A stretch of DNA of 64,000 nucleotides. It comes from Ctenosaura bakeri (lineage: Eukaryota; Chordata; Lepidosauria; Squamata; Iguanidae). The notes below the pieces were generated by a model, which was not told the DNA's origin, did not search any database, and saw only the letters and a program-made list of their open reading frames with translations. A program made the translations under genes and the position numbers. Positions within the stretch are counted from its first letter, which is position 1; every line of letters starts with the position of its first letter. Shown piece by piece: positions 47,493-58,588 of the stretch. The stretch is from the NCBI GenBank assembly GCA_948474755.1, contig CAOLHI010000361.1, positions 310,001 to 374,000 of the forward strand, in the 5' to 3' direction.

Positions 47493-49304
47493 CTGCAGCA
47501 AAGTTGAAAGGGAAACAAGATTCGGTTCATTCTAAATCATTAACACTGGAGCCACACCAACCTGGCTTGGAGCAAAGTCATCGGGATAGGTAATTAAACC
47601 CTTAGTATTGTCTTTCATTTCTGCTCTAGCTCCTAAAAGCCTAGTTTTGGCAGCCTACATATATTTCTACCATTGTCTGGATCTGCCATAATTAATGAAG
47701 AGCCCAGGAGAAAATTGTATACTGCTAATAATGATTTTTGTTTGCACTGAAAACTTATTGCATTTCATTCCCAAACTTAGTTACATGGACAGGGAGTTTT
47801 ATATGAAACACAGGAAAAGGGTTAAAACTTTAGCTATTTATGATATATAATGATTGCATAGCCATATTCAGAAAAATAAATTTGATGGAAGTATTTTATA
47901 GAAGTACTAAAGGTATTTCAATTTCTTACATGAGTTAAATATAGGAAGGTGAATACAGCCAGCATAGTGTAGTAGTTTAAGCATTGAACTACAGCTCTGG
48001 GAGCCAGGGTTCAAATCTCTGCTCAGCCACAGAAACCCACTGGGTGACCTTAGGCGAGTCACTTTCTCTAAGTCTCAGAGGAAGGCAACGACAAACCCCC
48101 TCTGAACAATCCTGCCATGAAAACCTTGTGATAGGTTTACTTTAGAGTTGTCATAAATTGGAAATGACTGGAAGGCACACAACAACAGCAATTAGCACAG
48201 CTCTGGTAAGATCTGTATAGCTGTGTCATTCCGTTTGACCCTAGATCAGCAGCCCTACTGTACTGCAGTCAAGTTATGGTAAACATTTTCTTCCTGCTTT
48301 TCCACTATTCTCACATGTTATGAGAAAGAGAGATTCCACTTTTGAATGTTAAATTTTATATCTCCCTTTAGGCTTTGTGTGTAATGCCTGCTGAAACCCA
48401 ACCACATGTCACTTTACGGTGATGAGCCTGCATTTCAATGCAGCGCTGGTTTCCCATATAGAGCCAAAATGTACCCAAAGCAATTTGGAAATACAGGGAA
48501 AAAAATCTTTACGGGCCTAGTTCATCATGTGAGGAACAAAGAGTTACAACAGCAGCATGTTGGCTGAAATGCATGGCAGTTGTAGCCCAAAACATATGGA
48601 GGGCACCAGGGTTACCTTCTTCCTATGTAACATATCTGATTCCTTCTTCTTATCACTGCTGCCAGGTTGATAGTGATTTCCCCCCTATATTTCCAAATCT
48701 CACCCATTTTACCTTTCAAGTCAGTGCTGTATTGCAGTGATTAGACAGCATGGAAACTGGATTTCCACATAATGACTTATGTAAAAAAGAAAAACAAAAC
48801 CCACAGAATAATATGGAATCTATCTTGTTTGCCCTCCAATAGAAGAAGAAGCCCCTTTTTATGAGTGGTGTGAAGTTCAGAGTGGTCTCCAAAGACAGTT
48901 GTCATTATTAGGGACAGAGACAGAAAGCCTTGGAATTGTTACAGAATTATTTATCTTCTGACTTTTGCAGCTTCCGGTCAGGCATATTACAGAAGGAAGC
49001 AAGCCAGTTTCTAATTAAGCCACATCCCCAGCACTGTATAACAATCATGAATATGAGCTGAGAGCTGAGAATTCTCTCCCTCATCCAAGACCTCACGAAG
49101 AGACCTATTGCAAACTATAGTCTCTCAGTCTAGACAGATCCTACTTTTCTCTGGCAGCTGTTGATCAAAATTAAGGGGCTGTTTTACAGATCTTTGAGAA
49201 ACCATATGCCAAACTCTACACAAGTACTGATTATTATTAAAATGTTTCTATGAATTATCTTTCCTGGCAGTAAATTCATCCAGAAGGAATCTCTTGACTC
49301 ATAC
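47493..49304 (-). other. MYRIP: MYRIP intron, 1812 bp
   Basis: Holds the full-length SINE at 47962-48192 and a MITE shard at about 48560-48612 (GGCAGTTGTAGCCCAAAACA, TATGGAGGGCACCAGG). The rest is unassigned. Confidence 0.75.
47962..48192 (+). mobile_element. Full-length SINE with Bov-B-like tail
   Basis: The best-preserved copy in the window. Head AGCATAGTGTAGTAGTTTAA (box A region), GGTTCAAATCTC (box B), CCACTGGGTGACCTTAGGCG, CTCAGAGGAAGGCAACGACA, CTGCCATGAAAACCTTGTGA, then the Bov-B-like tail GTTGTCATAAATTGGAAATG, ACTGGAAGGCACACAACAAC. It lies in a MYRIP intron in antisense orientation. Confidence 0.85.
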
Positions 49305-49385
49305 CTTCTGGACGATGGTGGTAGCAAGTTCTTCAATGAGCTCTTCCTTATGGTCTCGCAAGTAACAGGCTTCATTCTGTTTATC
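49305..49385 (-). CDS. MYRIP: MYRIP coding exon
   Basis: This 81-bp exon holds exactly 27 codons, phase 0 at both ends. It reads DKQNEACYLRDHKEELIEE and then LATTIVQK. This is the highly charged, probably helical segment that follows the amphipathic helix in MYRIP (mammalian DKQNEASYLRDHKEEL..). The acceptor is TTGCACAG|GATAAA and the donor is CAGAAG|GTATGAG. Substitutions relative to the mammalian protein are conservative, and no stop or frameshift is seen. As a phase 0-0 exon it could be skipped without breaking the frame. Confidence 0.94.
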
Positions 49386-50016
49386 CTGTGCAAAAGGGAT
49401 GGACAGATGGGCACTCACACACTTATTTATATGCAGTTTAAAAGTCAGCCTTAAAAATGTCTTAACATTCACTCAACAAAGAAAAATTTCACAAGTGCTG
49501 GCTGCTGCTAACAAAGCCATACCTGTTAAACCGTACATTGGAAAAATTAACTCTTCCAGCCTATAACTCACAGAATCTTTTAGCTAGCCAAGCCATTGCC
49601 CACATTTGCTGGGGAATTCTGGGAGCCGTGGCCAAAAGTAATATTTCCATGCTCTAATCTGATGTGCCCAGGGCCTCCCTTGAACTTGGACAGCTCCAGG
49701 GCCCAAGGCTTAACAGGTCCAGCTGTTTTTGAAGGGCAAACGAGAGCAAAGGGTTGCCATTACAAAACACCATAATTTCTGAGGGTTTTTTTCCATCAAG
49801 AAGATATGCTGCTGCAGTAATTTGTGCTGTGATAATGAGAATACACCACCAGCTTTTAAATAATGCAATGAAATACGCTGTGATGGTTAAGATCTGAGTA
49901 TTTTGCTGTTGCAGTGCTCTAACTAATTAGGCAGGCAGTTTTTTTTAAACAAAAACAAACAAAAACACAGGGTGAGATTTTCACCAAAATAATTGATATA
50001 GCCAAAATATTTTTAC
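49386..50016 (-). other. MYRIP: MYRIP intron, 631 bp
   Basis: The shortest intron in the window. It contains a MITE-like shard at about 49566-49640 (AACTCACAGAATCTTTTAGC, GGGGAATTCTGGGAGCCGTG). Nothing else was recognised. Confidence 0.75.
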
Positions 50017-50117
50017 CAAGCTGTTGTTACTGTACATCTCTGCTTTAGAGATAGCTTCTTCTATTGCTTCTTCTGCAACACGCAAGGCTACGGCAAGAGT
50101 GTCCATCATGCTGTGTC
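50017..50117 (-). CDS. MYRIP: MYRIP coding exon with amphipathic helix
   Basis: This 101-bp exon completes a Gly codon and adds 33 codons, ending in phase 0. It encodes GHSMMDTL, AVALRVAEEAIEEAISKA and EMYSNNSL. The first 27 residues are essentially identical to mammalian MYRIP as I know it; only the last few (EMYSNNSL) have drifted. The AVALRVAEEAIEEAISKA stretch is a regular amphipathic helix with small and aliphatic residues on one face. MYRIP is reported as an A-kinase anchoring protein, and this helix has the look of an RII-binding segment; that assignment here is inference. The acceptor is CCCTAG|GACAC and the donor is TTG|GTAAAA. Introns of 2288 bp and 631 bp flank it. Confidence 0.95.
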
Positions 50118-52405
50118 CTAGGGAAAGTGTGTATGTAGGATTATGAGAAGGGGAAAAAAATCTTTCCATTTGCCCTGCCCCCAGAAAGAGCAGTTTATGA
50201 AACTTTGACAGCATTATACCACAGTTAAAATCCCACAGGTATACCACAGAATTTTCAAAGCAGGAGAGATAGGCCAATATGATTCTGCTGCCATTTAACT
50301 CTCACAGAAATAATGAAAGGTTAAATGGAGAGACTCCAAGGTCCTCAGTGAGTTTCATTCTTCTGTGCAGGGAAAAATTTTTAAGATAATTCTATGTGTA
50401 GCTTGTCTTCATGTACATTTACTTTAGCTGTGATCTGCTATCCAAAGAGAAAAGCTAGGTATAAATATTAATGAATATTCAGTCAATCACACATAAGTAA
50501 GTAATGGTATTGTTATCACAGTTATGATATGTCAAGGTGAGAGCACTAGATATCCTTTTGATATCAAATAATTTGGCCTTTGCTTGACCTTTCTCTGACA
50601 CCCTACTCCACGTGTTTGCAGAGGTCCACCGGACAAGCACGTAAGGGCACGGCTGTTAATGGTTGTACGTTCCAAATCTCATTCAGGCAGGCAACTTAAG
50701 CCTCTCTGTTGCTTTAGGGAAAAACCTCCCTGCAAACCGGCTTTGCTCGGCGCGTATACACAAAGCCGCACGGCCAAGAGCCGAGCCATTCCTTTATGTC
50801 GGGCCATCAGCGTACTGGCCAAACTATTGTTATCCAGCGTTAAGCTCATCATGCAAAACCTGACCTTTTCCAACTCCTTTGTCCAGCTCCAAAATCCTAT
50901 TCTTCTCACCGAGCATAGCATAGCCTGTAGGTAATATCCACCCTATAAAAAGTCCCCACTTTTGGGACTACCTCAGACTACTTTGGACTTCCATCCCGCC
51001 TTGCTGCCGGTTGTCTAAGGGAACTCCCCTCAGCGAGCCACGCTGAGCTTTCTCTCCTGGAACCCCGTCTTTCTCTCCAGGACCTACGAGACCAGGTGTC
51101 GTATTACCCACTCCCTTGAAATCCCCCGCTTCCATTTCTAAGTTAGCTAGTACTTGTCGTGTCTTTCGTGTTGCTTGTTCTTAATAAAACTTACTATTTG
51201 TTATTTTAAAACTTGTCTAACTGTTCTCTGACCCAACGCTGTATACATTGGGTAAAAGATCCTAGTGAAGTTACCCTGCCTCTCGTTTAGCTTAAGAGAC
51301 TGCTCAAGCTTAATTCCCCCAACTTGTGCTTTTATTTGGTTATTTGGGCGCCTCTCCCGGGACCCCCAACATAAAGGGTAACAGTATGTGTAAAGGGACC
51401 TCACGTTAGAATTTGGTGGCTATTTTGGAAGGATTTTTTTGCCAAAAAAAATTAAATTAATTTATCTAGTCAATTGATCAGCTCAACTGATAAAAACACA
51501 TTCAAGGAAATAAGAAACATGATATGAGTGAACAGTACATCTCATAGCAAGGTTGTAATATACAGAGAATGAGCAAGGCATTGCCAAGCCTTCACTTAAC
51601 AGCAAAACTCTGCCAACAGCTCCCTGAACAATTGCTAAAGAGGCCATTGTGACTATAGCAGCATTAAAAATACACACATATTAACAAAAATGTTTCATTG
51701 CTGCATGCATACTCTCCCCATGTAAATTATTTGCCTGATGGGTGCAGAGGCGGAGGAGAATACATTTAGTTTATGAAAACTTCCCTATCTGCTTGCCTGA
51801 AGACAAGTCTTCTTATTATAGGCCAGCAGAAGCGACTATTTACAAGCCTGGAATATAAGCAAATTTTAAATTATAGATGCACCAATACATTAATGCACGG
51901 AAAAGTTATTTTTAGACTACAACTCCCAGAATTCCCCAGCTGATACTTACTCATCATGCCAGCTAGGATATTCTGAAAGCTAAAGAAAAAAAAGTAACTT
52001 TTCCCAGTTCTAGACTAATGTACAAAGCATATCAGGTTATTAAATCTGTAAAGGTTTATTTACAGTAAAAGCCAATGGTATAGTGGTCACTTTTGAAGTA
52101 CAAACCCTCATCATGCTAGTCCCTATAGCAATACCCCAAACAGAGGCCTCAGATTCTAGCAGCTGACCTTTTTCCTTTTCTCTCTGATTTCTCATTTCTA
52201 TATAAAACATGCCTTTTGTAAAGCTACGGAGTCTTGTTCACACAAGACCAAGATAGATATTTCTTCCCCCTCCAGCTGTGTTTAGAATTGCAACTATGAG
52301 AGAACAGTAGAGTCCATGAGTGATAGTGGCAGAACAAACTATAATCCCTGCTAATAAACAAGTCCCAGGGCTTTGACCCTGTGAGCCCTGCCTCCACTAC
52401 ATTAC
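50118..52405 (-). other. MYRIP: MYRIP intron, 2288 bp
   Basis: Solo LTR copy 2 makes up 873 bp of it. A short MITE shard lies at about 51915-51945 (GACTACAACTCCCAGAATTC). The rest is unassigned. Confidence 0.75.
50511..51383 (+). mobile_element. Solo LTR, family copy 2 (873 bp)
   Basis: Starts TGTTATC and ends GGTAACA, with an exact 4-bp duplication GTAT at 50507-50510 and 51384-51387. TATAAAA lies at 50944-50950 and AATAAA at 51183-51188, 240 bp apart, close to the spacing in copy 1. Shared blocks with copy 1 include CTTTTGATATCAAATAATTT, the CCCTATAAAA region, TTGGGTAAAAGATC and CTCTCCCGGGACCCCCAACA. It has more CG dinucleotides than copy 1, so it may be younger. There are no internal genes. 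It lies antisense in the 2288-bp or adjoining MYRIP intron, between the exons at 50117 and 52406. Confidence 0.88.
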
Positions 52406-52483
52406 CTTCTGACTGCCTGTAGAAAGTAGAGTCACTGCCACATGTGCTTCCTTCGTTTTCTATGGTTCCTTCACAGAAGCTTC
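52406..52483 (-). CDS. MYRIP: MYRIP coding exon
   Basis: This 78-bp exon enters on the last two bases of a Gly codon, carries 25 codons and ends on the first base of the next Gly codon, so it fits the phase of both neighbours. The product reads SFCEGTIENEG and then STCGSDSTFYRQSE. The second part matches the conserved GSDSTFYRQSE segment of MYRIP just before the GHSMMDTL helix; the first part is diverged. The donor is GAAG|GTAATG. The acceptor is ambiguous on sight, because a second AG lies six bases upstream. I chose the nearer AG, GTAG|GAAGC, because it conserves the Gly-Ser reading. The other AG would keep the frame but would add an in-frame TAG. Confidence 0.9.
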
Positions 52484-53716
52484 CTACTTCTGCTTAAAAA
52501 AGGAAAAAGAAAAAAGAACATTACTGTCATTATCATTGCTCTTGACTGCCATATATAGTATCAGGACAAACATTTTGTCTCTAGAATTAATGTCAGTAAC
52601 TTCAAAACACACAATTGCAACTCATAGAACCTCATGCAACTCATGTTTTTCTTCACTGTTTTTTCTTTCACATGAAATAATTTCCTTCACTGTGGGCTAA
52701 TCACTGGATTCAGACAAAGTCTGCTAAAAAATAGAGGGGGCACAAAGTTGTTAATAAGTAAAGACAAAATGCTAGTACAGAGGACTTCCTTTGAATGTGA
52801 CATTTGGACTTGAGGTGTATGATGTTTAATCCTGCTTCTGTATCAAATGGAACAAATGGAACAATATCTTATGGTCACACTGGGAAGGGGGGGGGGAAAG
52901 AAACAAACGTTGCCAGTGGAAATGGAGGAGGATGAGGATGTATGTAAAGCTGAAACATGCTCTAACAATTACTAGCAATGTGTTCTTCATTGATGGGAAA
53001 GAAACAGAGAACATTAAACCATCAAGACACAGCCATCATCTGTTCTTAGCTCATTTTTGCTTTTTCTTCCTCATCCATGAACAATGTTACATCTTAACAT
53101 TTTCTTCTCCCTATCTTATAGCCCTTTACCCAAGAACTATCAAGGGAGTAGTTTGGCTGAGGGTATGGCTGCAGAGTTTGGGGAAAAAATAGTCCCCCAG
53201 TCAAGACAGTCATGTGATTGCCCATTTAAATATATCAAATGGGCAGGGAATCTTCAGATTGTGAGAACTCCTCAACCAGCCCCCAGCCTACCCCATCTCC
53301 ACAAAATAAGCATATTTGGAAAATATCTTCAATTGCTGTAAATGGAAGCAGTCTTTTTGGAGATGGATTAGTCCGAGCGCAGGAGGCAGTCCTAACAAGT
53401 AAAGGGGAGTGTTAACCTATATATTACATAAATTCTTTTAGAAAATATCCAGAGAAAAAGTTACAGAAGAACTCAAATCTATGGATTTTCAGAGGGACTT
53501 GTGAGCAGGATATTAAAAATGAACATCTGAGGAAATAATGAGAACCTGATGGTAGAAGAAAGACTCAGCAGAAAAAATGTAGAAAAATTGGTACAACTGG
53601 AGTTCCAGATTTCAGATGTTTCTGAACTACTGTTAGGAGTCATTCATCATACCTCATCATCTGACTTCCATGTTTAAGTCCCTCTTTGATTTTTTCTTTC
53701 TATTTGCCACTTTCAT

Positions 53717-53761
53717 AGAAATGTAGAGTTGGAAGAGACCACACGGGCCATCCAGTCCAAG
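53717..53761 (-). mobile_element. CR1 LINE 3'-end fragment of 45 bp
   Basis: CATAGAAATGTAGAGTTGGA and AGAGACCACACGGGCCATCC, AGTCCAA are the exact reverse of the CR1 3' end at 60200-60245 (TGGATGGCCCGTGTGGTCTC, TTCCAACTCTACATTTCTAT). The octamer tail is almost absent. Confidence 0.85.
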
Positions 53762-54119
53762 AAGAGATTCTATCTAGGCTATATCAAAGAAGCCTTCATA
53801 ATTCAGTAAGGCCAAAATTTCCACAGAAATGAAGGCCAATGGATATGAGGCAGGGGGCAGGAGCTTTGAATTGGTTACATCGGCAAAGAAATATTTGCCC
53901 AGGTATCACAGTTGTTAGGTATTAATAGATTTGGGTTATCTGAATGGAGGGAACCAATAAATGGGCAGATAAGAGATTCAGATCCTTTCTACAGAAAGCC
54001 AGTAAAGCACCATCATGCTAACAGATAACATGGGTTATGGGTCGATTTCTATCTAGTCCTGGCTGCTTGGAGTTGCCTGGGAGGGCAAATTGCCTCCAGG
54101 CTGTATTGCATTAGCAGGC

Positions 54120-54790
54120 TTCGGTCTGAAAAGAGAAAAGAGTAGCTTCTCAAGCCTTAGGGGACCAACTTCATCTGGTCTGCCAGCTACAGCTTTGTTG
54201 GACATGGATATAAACTGAGCAAAATAGTTCAGGCAATGATAACCTCCCAGTTGGACTAATGTAATGTATTCTACATGGGGCTGACCTTAAAGATGACTCA
54301 AACACTGTAACTGGTGCAAAATAAGAGCAGGAGATAGCTGACAGGAACAGATTATAGATACTATCTAACATTGGTTTTAAAAGAATTGCACCAGCTGACA
54401 ATATATTTGTACACTGAATTTAAACTGCTGATAATGTTATTTAAGCCCTAAATGACTTAAGGCTTCTATGTCTGAAGGAATGCTTCTCCCTATATATATA
54501 TGCTCTAGGATTGAAAATTGCAGGAGAGGCCCTCCTCTGCCTCCCAACAGTGGGAATAATAAACTGTGTGAGGACATCTCTAGCATGACTCCACTTGGAG
54601 ACCTGACTGGCACCAACAGTAGTTTCACAGGAAGTGCCAAGTTAAAACATGGCTTTTTACTAGCATCTTTCAAGCCAAATCTATATACATCACATGTTTT
54701 AGACTGTTTGAATGCTTCTAAATATGCAGTATTTAAATCATTCAATTGTTTAATATATGGTTTAAATTATTTGTATTCATTTGAATTTTG
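54120..54790 (+). mobile_element. L2-like LINE C-terminal and 3' region, decayed
   Basis: TCCCAGTTGGACTAATGTAA, TGTATTCTACATGGGGCTGA, CTGGTGCAAAATAAGAGCAG, AGAATTGCACCAGCTGACAA and TTATTTAAGCCCTAAATGAC follow the nucleotide order of the 'LDYCNALYxGLP ... LVQNAA ... LHWLP ... YKALN' region of L2-like LINEs. Downstream CCAAGTTAAAACATGGCTTT continues to the 3' end. There are no usable frames. Confidence 0.65.
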
Positions 54791-54924
54791 ACTGCTTAAA
54801 CTGATATTATAGTAACCCACACAGAGATCTTATGATTTAGGATAAGGTATAATTATTTTAGTAAACAACTTCTACTACAACAACAAATTCCTATGGGCTT
54901 CAGCCCACATATCTTTCACAGAGG

Positions 54925-54964
54925 ATTGCTGTCTCTCTCTCTCTCTCTCTGTATGTGTGTGTGT
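54925..54964. repeat. (TC)n(TG)n microsatellite
   Basis: About nine to ten TC units, then GTATGTGTGTGTGTAGGGGG. Confidence 0.85.
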
Positions 54965-56785
54965 AGGGGGAATATTATATCAGAAAGATGATTGTATCCA
55001 TCATTCACAGTAAAAAGGATCTGCAGAAATTAACTTCTTTCTCTCCTGTACTAAAAATCTAAAAATTAGATGTAAGAATTTTAATTGGATGAGAACAAAG
55101 CTGACTTAAAGGCATGTTTGAAAACTGACGGTCACTTTTCTTAAATTACTGTTATCTCGTATCTTCAGGTCAATAGTACTTGCATGGCTTCACAGCATGC
55201 CAACATAGCTACAGCTAAACTGGAAGACCCCTTTGATCTTTTCCCTAAAGTCTTTTCTTCCCTGAGATATATTAATGACACTTTCATCCCCTGTACTTAT
55301 TGATAGGAGGTCCATGAGAAATTCTGGAATGACTTCAACAATGTGTATTCTGCTATCTATATGAGCCTGAACCTATTCACTAAGCAATTTCACTTTCTGA
55401 CCATTGTGCAGCTATACCATACAGCACATAGAGGAATAAAGTGTGAGCAACAGCAGTGTAAGCTACCCTTCTGCTCAGATCCTGTAATGCCAGTGGATAA
55501 ATAAGTGCCAACTTATTCCAGAAACTATTGATCAAAGACACATCTATGCTTGCTTCTACATAGAACAAATCACCAGGTAAAAGTCTCTCACTCATAACTA
55601 GTTGCTAGATCCAAGCCTTATTATGCATCTGCATTTGTTCCAGCTTCTCAGAAGGGAACACACATTTTTGATTTTACACCAGGTAGTTCTTAAGCAACAC
55701 TGTCTTAAGATATAGTACAATGAAGCTGGGAAAGTGGAAACAGATCTCCAGAAGAGAAAGTGATAGGACATCACTTGTTGTCACCTACAATTCCCAGCTA
55801 AAATCACCCCAATCAGTACTCTAAAGCCTCATCTGCACAATAGCCCTTGTACCAGCTACTCAGCAGCAACACCAAACCATATAACACTAGCACAAACACA
55901 GTGAATAATAAATCCTGCAACAAACCCAGAAACCGATTCTGTATACCCATCTACTCAAGGAACTTAATTCAGGAATCTGAGATCAGTGACAACATCAGAT
56001 ACTCATTTACAGAGCTTCAAACAGTTTATTTTTGCAATACAAATCCTAGAATTTACCAGCCAGCATATTGGTTGAGGAATTCAAGGAGTTGTAGTCCAAA
56101 AAACTAAGTTTTTTTTAATGCTCTGAAACTGATTATTAAATGCTCTGTAACTGAGACTATCATTTGTCAGAAATCAATCCTCCAGAACTCCCTCATTTCT
56201 GAACTGAAAATTGCCATATACTAGAAAATTCAGTTGTAATTGTTGAAATAAAACTGATCAAGAAATTCTATTCTATTTGGCAGAGGACCAATAAGAGAAT
56301 GAATTCCTATGGGTTTTAGGAAACAAAGCAAAACTGGGACAACTGTATTACTATCAGTTACTTGTTGTGAATAGTTGCTTTATTTGTCTTAAGTCTAACA
56401 TTGTAGAGATTTTGTATTTTGTATAGGTACCTTGCCACCCGGCCCTTTTCAATCTTACTCTGTACCGATGTAGCCAATAGAAAGGAGCAGAAATATCCTT
56501 CCCAAGTAACTGACATAATTCCAGACTGAGAGGGAGAGAGCTTATTTCAGATCTCTTGGTATCTCCCAGGTACTGAGGACATTTCTGTGGTACCTCCCAC
56601 CAAGGCTGAAACTCTGAGTGAGACAGAGGTATGGTGTGGGTGTGGGTATGGAAGGGAAGACAGAATCATGGATATGTGGGTTGCATAGCTGTCTCAGCCC
56701 TTAACCATGGCCCACCACCATGAAGCTGGTCAAAATTAACTTCTTCCCACTATTTTGAAAGAGAGGAATTTCAGATTCAAAGTTT

Positions 56786-56817
56786 AAAAAACAACAACAA
56801 CAACAACAACAACAAAA
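56786..56817. repeat. (ACA)n microsatellite
   Basis: About nine CAA units preceded by an A run. No flanking retroelement body was recognised. Confidence 0.85.
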
Positions 56818-56964
56818 CACAAAAGGTATCCGTTTGGTGGAGGTGGCGGATGACAACAAATGGCTTTCTCCTTACCTCTGGTCTGCCATGGAACATGCTC
56901 AGGATGACAAGCCCTATCTGGTAGTTGTCAAGGTGTCAGAGAACTTTCTATTATTTCTATTTAC

Positions 56965-57101
56965 CTAGCAAGTCAGAACAAGCTCCAATTTCCAGTCGAT
57001 GTTTTCTGTATAAGTTCTTCAGGACTTTAGCACTTCCAAAACGCTTGAAACGACTTTTCACATTATTGTAATACCATTCCAGGGATTGAGCCCTTAAGAG
57101 T
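56965..57101 (-). CDS. MYRIP: MYRIP coding exon (end of Rab-binding domain), first exon in window
   Basis: MYRIP links Rab27A-bearing secretory granules and melanosomes to myosins and actin. This 137-bp exon starts with the last base of an Arg codon, then 45 codons, and ends on the first base of a Gly codon. It encodes LLRAQ, then SLEWYYNNVKSRFKRFG, then the run AKVLKNLYRKHRLE. These match, from memory of the family, the second helix (SHD2) of the Slp/Slac2 Rab27-binding domain, including the aromatic EW(F/Y)Y patch that contacts Rab27. The acceptor is a pyrimidine-rich tract ending CTCCAG and the donor is G|GTAAAT. The near identity to mammalian MYRIP is what identifies the gene. The preceding zinc-finger exons are not seen between 57102 and 64000, so they lie further upstream. 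Melanophilin has a related domain, but the later exons exclude it. Confidence 0.95.
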
Positions 57102-57969
57102 CTGGAGGGAGAAAAGAACAAGAAAGGAAAGAAGGAAGGAAGAAATATTTCAGAAAATATAGAATTATTAAAGTAAGCTAACATACCAGATTTTTTTCCA
57201 AAATCACCTCTATTTTAGGAAGGGTAGGCTGATGGAAAAGAACAGTGAAACAGTTACTATCTTTTAATTATCACTGTGTTTTGTGTACCACTCATTATCT
57301 GTTTGCTTTCCTTCAATGTGCCTATCTTCCAAACAGATTTCATTTTGTAGCCATCACAGACAGTATAATCTGTTTAAGTATGCTTTTGCAAACAATTATG
57401 GCTATGGTAAAAGTCTTTACAACAGTTACTGCTTCTCTCTGTGTAATTGTGCAAAGTTTTCTGGAAAAAAAATTTTTTTTACTAATACAAGACACAGAAA
57501 AGTTATTACATCTAATCTACACGTTCAAGAAATACCTCCTTTAAGTGCTGCTATTCAGTTGATTTTTTGTAAGAGTATTCATTCTTTTATTTAATATCTC
57601 AGCTTTATTCCAAAAAGATCAAGAAGCATCCACAATATTCTCCTGTCCCCCATTTGTATCTTCACAATGATTCTGTGAAGGTGAAGCTGAGAAACAGCAA
57701 CTGGACCAAGATGATACAATGAGGCTAATGGCTCAGGGCAAACTGGAATGTGGACTTCTCCAGTCCTTGCCCAGCATTCTAGTGTGATTAGACCACATTG
57801 GTTGGAGGCATTTTTGGCAACTATGAATGATATGAATGATTTGTTTGGGTCGCTGTCTTCCCCTTAAAAATACACCGGAGCAGGCAGCAAATTTTGGCCC
57901 AATTAGAATCAATTTTTAAAGGGGAAAATACACACACATCCTCCCTACTTTTCTGGGAGCATATGTATT

Positions 57970-58190
57970 TTGGCCTCCAAGTCATTTTTAACTTTTGGAG
58001 ATCTTAAGGTGAACCTACCATAGTGTTTTCTTGGCAAGCTTTCTTCAGGGGGATTTCCCTTGTCTTCTTCTGAAGCTAAGAGAGTATGACTTGCCTAAGG
58101 TCACCAGTGGCTTTCCCTGGCTGAGTGAGGATTCGAACCTTGGTCTCTAGAGTCACAATCCAATGCTCAAACCACTACATCACTCTCTCC
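57970..58190 (-). mobile_element. SINE with Bov-B-like tail, minus strand
   Basis: Reversed copy: GGCCTCCAAGTCATTTTTAA, GTGTTTTCTTGGCAAGCTTT, CCTAAGGTCACCAGTGGCTT, GGATTCGAACCTTGGTCTCT (reversed box B, intact) and CAATGCTCAAACCACTACAT (reversed head). It is nearly complete and sense with respect to MYRIP. Confidence 0.82.
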
Positions 58191-58427
58191 CTGCCCCGCC
58201 CCCCCCATCTCTGAGTGTCAGTGTAAATACTGTAGATCTGCCAAGGCAGACAAGCATCTCAAGGACTCTTTATGTCCAACTATATCCTTCCCAATTTTAA
58301 GTCTGTGAGTAGGGGGATGGGGAGGAAGAAGTCCTCAATAAGCAAATGAAGCTTCAAGAGGAAATAACCAATTAAGAGAAATGCGCACAAATCCTGAAAA
58401 GAATAGTAATGAAACCAAAGCCCCCCT

Positions 58428-58588
58428 AACTTTGCAGGATGTATCAAGATACCCTTTCACTGTAGAGGTGAAATGGGTAAGAGATTAAGACACAGCTTGA
58501 AACGTTAGGTAAACTTTGCAGGAAGTAAAGTCCTTACATTGTAGAGGTGAAACTGACAAGAGATTTAGACACAGCTTGAAATGTTAGA
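58428..58588. repeat. 84-bp direct duplication, diverged
   Basis: Two units, starting at 58428 and 58512, share AACTTTGCAGGA, TGTAGAGGTGAAA, AAGAGATT(A/T)AGACACAGCTTGAAA and GTTAG in the same order. Confidence 0.85.

Larger units (their letters stand above)
52484..56964 (-). other. MYRIP: MYRIP intron, 4481 bp
   Basis: Holds the 45-bp CR1 end at 53717, the L2-like LINE at 54120-54790 and two microsatellites. Nothing was recognised in 52484-53716, 53762-54119, 54791-54924 or 54965-56785. A 'tagaatttaccagccagcat' MITE shard lies at about 56048-56100. Confidence 0.75.

Noticed and set aside
54437..54791. Overlapping open frames on both strands (102 and 107 codons)
   Set aside because: They fall in the decayed L2-like LINE, and neither frame matches the LINE protein or any other family I know.
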